The position numbers and the translations under genes are program-made. Positions 58,770 to 64,000 of a stretch of 64,000 nt of DNA are shown here, in pieces. This stretch comes from Tildeniella nuda ZEHNDER 1965/U140. Lineage in GTDB: Bacteria; Cyanobacteriota; Cyanobacteriia; Leptolyngbyales; Leptolyngbyaceae. The stretch spans positions 58,318-122,317 of the forward strand of contig JAHHIG010000017.1 in the NCBI GenBank assembly GCA_019358895.1. Reading direction: 5' to 3'. Within the stretch, counting starts at the first letter, position 1. Each line of letters opens with the position of its first letter. A model generated the notes under the pieces. It did no database searches. It saw only the letters and a list, made by a program, of their open reading frames with translations, and was not told where the DNA came from.

Positions 58770-59018
58770 ATGGCTGGTACTACTGGAGAGCGTCCTTTTG
58801 GAGAAATTGTTACAAGCATTCGCTATTGGGTCATTCACAGCATTACGATCCCAGCGTTGTTTATTGCGGGATGGTTGTTTGTGCAAACGGGTTTAGCGTA
58901 CGATGCGTTTGGTACGCCTCGCCCCAACGAGTATTATCCGACTCAAGTGCAGTCGGCACCCATCATTAAAGACCGTTTTGATGCTAAACAAGAGATTGAT
59001 GAGTTTCTCGCTAAGTAG
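58770..59018 (+). CDS. psbE: cytochrome b559 alpha subunit
   Basis: PSII thylakoid protein of 82 aa. The single membrane helix starts at [21 protein letters not shown] and its His23 is one heme ligand. The C-terminal lumenal part, [34 protein letters not shown], is typical. GGAGG lies 8 bases before the ATG. First gene of psbE-psbF-psbL-psbJ. Confidence 0.99.
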   Translation: MAGTTGERPFGEIVTSIRYWVIHSITIPALFIAGWLFVQTGLAYDAFGTPRPNEYYPTQVQSAPIIKDRFDAKQEIDEFLAK

Positions 59019-59038
59019 TTTAAGGATCGCCCAACGTT

Positions 59039-59173
59039 ATGACTAGTAGAACACCCAATGAACCGGTTACGTATCCCATTTTTACGGTGAGATGGCTGGC
59101 GGTTCATACCCTGGCTGTACCCTCTGTTTTCTTTTTAGGCGCGATCGCCGCCATGCAATTTACACAACGATAG
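59039..59173 (+). CDS. psbF: cytochrome b559 beta subunit
   Basis: PSII protein of 44 aa. It starts [20 protein letters not shown] and has the heme-ligand His in [21 protein letters not shown], ending QFTQR. It lies 20 bases after psbE with AAGGA upstream of the ATG. With PsbE it binds the heme of cytochrome b559, at the core of PSII. Confidence 0.98.
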   Translation: MTSRTPNEPVTYPIFTVRWLAVHTLAVPSVFFLGAIAAMQFTQR

Positions 59174-59182
59174 GTGACACCA

Positions 59183-59305
59183 ATGGCAACCAGAAGTTCA
59201 AACCCAAACAAGCAACCAGTTGAGCTGAACCGTACGTCGCTTTACTTAGGTTTGCTGATGATTTTTACACTTGGCATTCTTTTCTCCAGCTATTTCTTTA
59301 ACTAG
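59183..59305 (+). CDS. psbL: photosystem II protein L
   Basis: PSII low-molecular-mass subunit of 40 aa with one membrane helix. It reads [20 protein letters not shown] and then [20 protein letters not shown], matching the family end to end. It lies 9 bases after psbF, in the usual order. Confidence 0.98.
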   Translation: MATRSSNPNKQPVELNRTSLYLGLLMIFTLGILFSSYFFN

Positions 59306-59374
59306 CGTCCAGGCTGTTTTAGCTATCGTTTCGTCAGTTGTGCTTTGCATTTCGTTTTTTAAGAGGTGATTGTC

Positions 59375-59494
59375 ATGTCTAGTTCTGGAAAAATTCCTCT
59401 GTGGATTGTGGCAACGATCGCAGGTACTGGTGTGCTTGTTGTTCTTGGTCTTTTCTTTTACGGCTCTTATGCGGGCATTGGCTCATCACTTTAA
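59375..59494 (+). CDS. psbJ: photosystem II protein J
   Basis: PSII low-molecular-mass subunit of 39 aa with one membrane helix. It reads [20 protein letters not shown] then [25 protein letters not shown] lies 7 bases before the ATG. Last gene of the operon, followed by a strong terminator. Confidence 0.98.
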   Translation: MSSSGKIPLWIVATIAGTGVLVVLGLFFYGSYAGIGSSL

Positions 59495-59568
59495 GCTTTG
59501 ATCGAACCTTGAAGAACCGCTTTGAGTTGTCTGGCACAACCTTGCAAGCGCGATCTTGTTCCATAAGT

Positions 59569-59605
59569 AAAGAAGCACCTATCTGACTTAGATGGGTGCT
59601 TCTTT
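59569..59605. terminator. terminator between psbJ and psaI
   Basis: Perfect 11-bp inverted repeat AAAGAAGCACC (59569-59579) and GGTGCTTCTTT (59595-59605), with extra inner pairing ATCT/AGAT. It ends in T-rich sequence on both strands, so it can serve psbJ (+) and psaI (-). Confidence 0.85.
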
Positions 59606-59646
59606 ATGTTTGTTATAAGCAATGGTGAGCTTAAGCGATGATGCTC

Positions 59647-59775
59647 TTAAATACCACTAGGATCTTCACGTTCGATATAAAGAAACAGAAGACCAAAAAC
59701 GACTGCAGGGAGTAGCCATGTAACAACTGGGATGAGAATCCAGGGTAAGAACGAAGCGGCGTATGAACCTGTCAT
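59647..59775 (-). CDS. psaI: photosystem I subunit VIII
   Basis: PSI subunit of 42 aa with one membrane helix, involved in trimer contacts with PsaL. The translation starts [20 protein letters not shown] and continues [22 protein letters not shown], a clear PsaI. Convergent with psbEFLJ. The C-terminus (EREDPSGI) is slightly longer than in many species. Confidence 0.96.
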   Translation of the reverse strand: MTGSYAASFLPWILIPVVTWLLPAVVFGLLFLYIEREDPSGI

Positions 59776-59941
59776 AACAAGTTTCCTATCTAGATTTGAA
59801 TGGTTCCAAAACCGACTTTACTGCGAAGCGGGGACAAGTGCTGCACTTCTAACCTTTCTTAATATTAAGCATACCGGGTGCGAAACTTGTATTGCCGATC
59901 ACGACTAAAACTCTAGATTCTAATCTTCTACCTCCTGCCTC

Positions 59942-62347
59942 CTAATCGTCAAAATCATCCAGCGAAACGATCGGCAGATCGGGGGGCACAACGACTCGGT
60001 CAATGGTGGCTTTATGGCTTTCACGTTGAGTGTGCATTTCAACCGCGATCGCTTCAAACCGAAGCTCAACGCTGCCAAACGGCACGGTCAAAGGGATCAT
60101 CGCTTCTAAATCGCCAAGCCCGTTGGGCAGAAAATCGACGAGCCAGCGCGGACCGTCTAATAGGGAACGAGTTTGGCGATCGGTAACCCAGAGCTTGACG
60201 TAAATCCGAGGCAATAGATTTGGCAATTTGACACGAATGTTGATTGGTTTGCCAGCGGTTAATTCTCCAGTCGTAACATTCAAAGACGGCATCGGCATGG
60301 GAGCGTCAGCGGGCAAAATAAGTGTGCTGGGTGGTTCATCTAAGGGTGCTTGCTCGCCTGTAGGGATTGGCGGCTGCTTGCGCTGCCGTTCGTTTTGAGG
60401 TGGCACGTCGTCAACCACAATTTCCTCAGCCAGCGATCGCGCTTCCGCTTCAGAGGGTGCCACTATTGGTTGAGATGAAGGACTACCAGGTGTCAGACTA
60501 GCTTTGAGCATGGCTGACAGTTCGGTATCTGTAGCAAGAGAGGAAAGCCGCGTGAGAAACCGATCTTGCAGCTTCAGCGATTGAAACGCCATGTGTGTCG
60601 GTGACGGCAAATCCAGTGGCGGGTTGTCAGTGCTATCAGTGACTACGTCCTTCGAGGTTTCAGTGCCAACCGATGCAGGTAAGGTTGTCCCATTAGCCAT
60701 CTCTGCTGTCTGATCCTGTGGATTATCTGCTGCTTCAGAGCTGCTAGCATCCTCTACAGCGATCGACTCAAATAGTTGGTTTAAGGTTGTCTCGGGATCG
60801 GGTGCTGCGTCCTGTGGTACTGCTGGTGGAGTGTCTTCAGTCGTCAGGCTGAAAGCAGGCAAATCGAGCGTTTTGGAACGTATTTGCTCGGCAGTGGGCT
60901 GATACAGTTGGGGTGGCAACGGTTGACCTGCCAGAGACTGAAAGCGCGGTGCTTGCTCCGGTGGTGGTTCAACTACAGCCGGATTCAAGAACGATAAGTC
61001 AAGTGATGGCGTTGCTTGCTCTTTTAACCGGGAAGACAATTCTAGGGGTAGGTCGATACGCTCCTCATCGTCTACTACCACTGTGAGGGCTTCATGCAGT
61101 TTGACCAGTTCTCCCACAAGTGCGTTGGGGTTAACGGTAATGGAGAACGCTTGGGTGAGCAGTGCGATCGGTGCCTCTGTGCGCTCTGAGAGCGTTCCGC
61201 ACAGCAGCACTTCTCCCAGAACAAGGTGGGTCGTAAACGCATCAGGCAGCGAGAACGAAAAGGTAAAAGGGCTGGGGAAAGAGTGATGTGACAGGAGTTG
61301 GCGATCGCTAACCAACACTTGCAGGCTTTGCGGATCGCGGAGGCAAAGCTGGATTTCCTGCGCGGTTGCACCGATCAGGTTGAGTGAGCTGTCACTGTCC
61401 CACGGATCTCGGCTCGCGTCTTTCGGAGACTTTGTTAGTGGTGTCTCGCGGGTAGCTGGCGCTGGTACGATCGCCACCTGTCCAGATAGGGTCAGTACTT
61501 CGCCCCTTGCAGCCATAAAAGCGGACTGATCCAGCGTTAATAAAAAGGTTTCGTGAGATCCCAGTGTGTAACCCAGGGGCGATCGATGACGATTAGCGTC
61601 TAGTTCCTCTGTGTTAACGATGGCGGCGGGAGGTGCGCTCGTCGCTGGTGCAGAAGCAGCATGATCGACGTTCTCCATAGCGTCTATGGCAAGAGGAGCC
61701 TCTGCGATCGTGGTCAGATCGAAGTCCTGAAGCACTTCCTCGACCAACTGCTCAGACATTTGTTCAGCAATTTGAAAGAGGCGATCCATCGAAGCCCCAA
61801 GAATCTCAGCGACTTCTGGTGGTAGAGCGGTTTGTCGATCGTGCGTCGTTGCGTTTGGGAGGAACTCAGAGTTACTGACTATAGGCGCTTGATTCCCTCT
61901 ATCATCCCCCATGCCCTTAGGTTCTGACGTGACTACAACCGCTTCTGACAACACATTCGGTGATGTCCAGTCAGGCTCCCAGTCTTCTTCTGCTTCCCGT
62001 GCGACCACTTGCAGTTTGATCGCGTAGGGTTGAGCGCCTGTGATCAAGTCAGTCATCAAATCTGCGGGCGAACAGCTCAACTCCCATCGCCCCGGCTCAA
62101 GATGGGTGAATGGGATCACGACCATCAAGCCATCATGGTTTGTGCGGCACGACCGCTTCTGCACTCGCCGCTTAGGGGGCACTTCTGCGGTCGCTAGATG
62201 AGCAATGCGAGTATCAATTGTCGCGTTGATATTACTTGATCGAGCGACAATGCGGTAGCGTCCCTCCAGGATCTCAACATCGGGTGAATCCAGAGGCAGC
62301 CAGGAGCGATCGCCGTCTTTCTGTAATAAAAATTCCCAGTGTTCCAT
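59942..62347 (-). CDS. large hypothetical cyanobacterial protein
   Basis: Unrecognised protein of 801 aa, no signal peptide or membrane segment. The first 130 residues are ordered (WEFLLQKDGDRSWLPLDSPDVEILEGRYRIVARSS, RWELSCSPADLM). Residues about 250-450 contain beta-rich segments (LLTLDQSAFMAARGEVLTLSGQVAIVP, IQLCLRDPQSLQVLVSDRQLLSHHSFPSPFTFSFSLPD). A long Pro/Glu/Ser-rich disordered stretch covers about 470-680. The last 110 residues are again ordered (GELTAGKPINIRVKLPNLLPRIYVKLWVTDRQTRSLLDGPRWLVDFLPNGLGDLEAMIPLTVPFGSVELRFEAIAVEM). ATG 62347 is preferred to a GTG 33 bases upstream. Function unknown. Confidence 0.72.
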   Translation of the reverse strand: MEHWEFLLQKDGDRSWLPLDSPDVEILEGRYRIVARSSNINATIDTRIAHLATAEVPPKRRVQKRSCRTNHDGLMVVIPFTHLEPGRWELSCSPADLMTDLITGAQPYAIKLQVVAREAEEDWEPDWTSPNVLSEAVVVTSEPKGMGDDRGNQAPIVSNSEFLPNATTHDRQTALPPEVAEILGASMDRLFQIAEQMSEQLVEEVLQDFDLTTIAEAPLAIDAMENVDHAASAPATSAPPAAIVNTEELDANRHRSPLGYTLGSHETFLLTLDQSAFMAARGEVLTLSGQVAIVPAPATRETPLTKSPKDASRDPWDSDSSLNLIGATAQEIQLCLRDPQSLQVLVSDRQLLSHHSFPSPFTFSFSLPDAFTTHLVLGEVLLCGTLSERTEAPIALLTQAFSITVNPNALVGELVKLHEALTVVVDDEERIDLPLELSSRLKEQATPSLDLSFLNPAVVEPPPEQAPRFQSLAGQPLPPQLYQPTAEQIRSKTLDLPAFSLTTEDTPPAVPQDAAPDPETTLNQLFESIAVEDASSSEAADNPQDQTAEMANGTTLPASVGTETSKDVVTDSTDNPPLDLPSPTHMAFQSLKLQDRFLTRLSSLATDTELSAMLKASLTPGSPSSQPIVAPSEAEARSLAEEIVVDDVPPQNERQRKQPPIPTGEQAPLDEPPSTLILPADAPMPMPSLNVTTGELTAGKPINIRVKLPNLLPRIYVKLWVTDRQTRSLLDGPRWLVDFLPNGLGDLEAMIPLTVPFGSVELRFEAIAVEMHTQRESHKATIDRVVVPPDLPIVSLDDFDD

Positions 62348-63044
62348 CTCATACCCGCGCCGAAGCTCTGTTGGATTCACCGTCTCAAAACGCTGCTAGT
62401 AAGAAACATCGCCGCCAAACGCTATATCTGGTGATGGAAACATTTTACTCGCGTTTTGAGCGTTAGATAATACCTAAATATAGTGGACTGATCCAAAAAT
62501 TTTACATTCTGGTTGAATCTGGTTCTTGGTGCCGCCCACGATCACTTTCCGCGAGTCTCTCTCCAGCGATCGTCACTGTCAGTTTGCCAAGAGGGAGCGG
62601 CTGTATTGAAGAACCAGTAGAGTAAGAGGGCACTCGATTGAACTGTCGCTAAAAGCCTTACGCTTGTCTGAAAGAAGTGATAGTAGGCAAGATGACTCAT
62701 GTTCGTTGCAAAAGTGTGGCAACCAGGACTGAATTACTGCAACATGCGATCGCCCGGTTGAAAACCTAAACATTCTGATGCAGATGATTCAGGATGACCA
62801 AGAAGCATCAACTCATGCCTAGTACAATCGAGGTTCCCTTTTCGGACGTTGGGGCATTGCCTAGTCGATGTCGTTCACGCAGTGTGGTGTTAGCAAATCG
62901 CCACAACTTTCTCTTTGTTCTACCCAGACTACTAGATCAATGAGTAACCTAACGTTCCCATTCACCGGACGCAGATCACCTTTACAACTCACCGAATAAC
63001 CTAAGTTTGTCTGATGTAGCGGGTTATTATGCGTCGGCTCCACG
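62348..63044. other. intergenic region without a supported gene
   Basis: About 700 bases. Small frames (for example 62692-62769 on + and 62861-63043 on -) show no gene-like features or ribosome sites. I see no repeat, hairpin or RNA gene I can support. It may be decayed DNA next to the toxin-antitoxin pair. Confidence 0.5.
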
Positions 63045-63377
63045 CTACATCAACGCGAGAAGACTTTCCCTTTCACTAGCTTTAAATTGAATGATCGTGT
63101 CCAAATTATCTCTCAAAATTTGAACGATTTTCGAGGTTGGGCAATTACCGATCCGAAGATAAATGAATTTGGGCGGATGACCATAAAGCAAACTGCGCTG
63201 GTGAAAGTCAGAATCTTTGGAAACAATCATAAACCCATTGGTCTTTGCATATTCCCAAATCACGACATCATCTGTGTTGATCAGCCCTAATGTCTTAATA
63301 TGCTCAGAACCTGGATACAGATCGGTAATCGTAGGAATAATTCGATCTGATAGGTTTTCATCCAACAGCAGCTTCAC
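63045..63377 (-). CDS. DUF5615 PIN-like toxin
   Basis: Protein of 110 aa of the DUF5615 family, a PIN-like (Mut7-C type) predicted ribonuclease. It begins MKLLLDENLSDRIIPTITDLYPGSEHIKTLGL, then has DVVIWEYAKTNGFMIVSKDSDFHQRSLLYGHPPKFIYLRIGNCPT. Acidic residues in LLLDEN, TDD and KDSDF would bind the metal. Its start overlaps the DUF433 gene stop (ATGA at 63374-63377), the usual coupling in these modules. Confidence 0.9.
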   Translation of the reverse strand: MKLLLDENLSDRIIPTITDLYPGSEHIKTLGLINTDDVVIWEYAKTNGFMIVSKDSDFHQRSLLYGHPPKFIYLRIGNCPTSKIVQILRDNLDTIIQFKASERESLLALM

Positions 63378-63598
63378 AGCGATACCACAAATAACTTCTT
63401 CTCACGATCGGCTGCAAATGCAAGACAAGCTTTGATGTCTTCCAAAGTAAGTTCAGAAAAGTCTTCAAGAATTTCCGCCTCGGTCATTCCACCTGCTAAA
63501 TATTCTAAAATGTCGTACACGGTGATTCGCATTCCTCGAATACACGGCTTTCCGCTGCGCTTTCCAGGCTCAATAGTGATGATGTGTTGGTAGTCCAT
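63374..63598 (-). CDS. DUF433 antitoxin
   Basis: Protein of 74 aa: IITIEPGKRSGKPCIRGMRITVYDILEYLAGGMTEAEILEDFSELTLEDIKACLAFAADREKK. This is the standard DUF433 pattern, a small beta part plus a helix-turn-helix-like domain that neutralises the toxin and probably represses the operon. First gene of the pair. The ATG at 63598 has CTCTCTCC on the complementary side, that is GGAGAGAG, close upstream. Confidence 0.92.
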   Translation of the reverse strand: MDYQHIITIEPGKRSGKPCIRGMRITVYDILEYLAGGMTEAEILEDFSELTLEDIKACLAFAADREKKLFVVSL

Positions 63599-63721
63599 AA
63601 AACTGACAGGAGAGAGAATAGTTGTTTACATTAGTTGAGTTCAAGCTACAAGACCCAATATCTTCTGAATTGTTGGGTTGAAGTATGAAACCTAACCTAC
63701 TACTGTTTAAGCGTAACTCAT

Positions 63722-64000
63722 TCAGGGATGGGCGTAGAATCCTCCCTGGCTCAAAGCTTTTTGATAAGGTTCATTACGCATAGGATTCCAACGTAGCTTA
63801 ATTTCTGCTACGCACTGTTCATTAACAATCGTAGTAACGGTGCCGTTTTCAATCGTCGGTTGATAAGCAGCAGTCTTAGCTCGACTTTGTCCATTGTGAA
63901 GGGGAGGAAAGGTAGCAAAATCAGGAAAGTGTTATTCGATTTCTCCTGATGCACTTGCTACCAAAAGAGTTAATGCCCTGGGTTCTGGTCTTTGCCCCGT
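63722..64000 (-). pseudogene. interrupted reading frame running off the window
   Basis: On the minus strand, one frame reads from the window edge: RPEPRALTLLVASASGEIE, then a TAA stop at 63932-63934. It continues in the same frame for 69 codons (HFPDFATFPPLHNGQSRAKT, later NGTVTTIVNEQCVAEIKLRW) to a TGA at 63722-63724. The composition on both sides looks like protein. Most simply this is the end of a gene broken by one nonsense change, or two separate pieces. Family not recognised, and the 5' part lies outside the window. Confidence 0.4.

Noticed and set aside
62692..62769. Small + strand frame of 25 aa
   Set aside because: Too short, no ribosome site and no recognisable product.
62861..63043. 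Minus-strand frame of 60 aa upstream of nothing recognisable
   Set aside because: No ribosome site, no domain, and it lies in a region that otherwise looks non-coding.

Overview
The window is cyanobacterial chromosome. It holds petB/petD, psbE-psbF-psbL-psbJ with rubA and ycf48 in front, psaI, ndhC-ndhK-ndhJ and the low-CO2 set ndhF3-ndhD3-cupA-cupS, and the octamer GCGATCGC (HIP1) is scattered throughout. The many 7-bp tandem repeats (STRR type), pentapeptide, HEAT and WD40 proteins and large multi-PAS/GAF histidine kinases fit a filamentous or Leptolyngbya-like species. The species itself cannot be read from the sequence. I saw no rRNA, tRNA, CRISPR array, prophage or intact insertion sequence.

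Layout. 0-6.4 kb: glycogen debranching enzyme (-), a small secreted protein, a palindromic MITE-like element, a HEAT-repeat protein (-), a Uma2 nuclease and argG. 6.43-6.87 kb: a perfectly phased array of 21 units of 21 bp. 7-16 kb: two pentapeptide proteins, a hybrid sensor kinase, a NarL-type regulator and a GntR regulator. 16-24.7 kb: mostly small or unknown membrane, periplasmic and regulatory genes, a 2OG-Fe(II) oxygenase, a WD40 protein, a CDP-alcohol phosphatidyltransferase and a SulP transporter. 25-32.5 kb: an alpha/beta-hydrolase-fold protein lacking its catalytic residues, a GNAT acetyltransferase, a beta-lactamase-like protein, a CBS-GAF kinase, an HD hydrolase and a CtpA-type protease. 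32.8-34 kb: petBD. 34-45 kb: small membrane and secreted proteins, a TPR protein, an outer-membrane-like barrel, a three-gene phosphorelay cluster and a PiT phosphate transporter. 45-53 kb: a coiled-coil/EamA fusion transporter and the inducible CO2-uptake operon. 53-60 kb: an LCP cell-wall ligase, ndhCKJ, rubA-ycf48-psbEFLJ and psaI. 60-64 kb: a large unknown protein, a DUF433/DUF5615 toxin-antitoxin pair and an interrupted reading frame at the edge.

How genes work together. ndhF3, ndhD3, cupA and cupS build the distal part of the NDH-1MS complex, which hydrates CO2 using electron-transport energy. ndhC, ndhK and ndhJ supply part of its core. petB/petD, psbE-J and psaI belong to cytochrome b6f, PSII and PSI, and rubA and ycf48 help assemble the photosystems. 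The CHASE3-PAS kinase, its single-domain regulator and the REC-kinase beside it look like one signalling unit.

The least explained structure is the repeat content. Heptamer repeats form recurring 'purine arm - short core - pyrimidine arm' elements. One occupies each of the three spacers of the ndhF3-ndhD3-cupA-cupS operon. Related blocks lie in frame inside three genes: two kinases and the phosphate transporter. The 21 x 21-bp array downstream of argG is a separate family.
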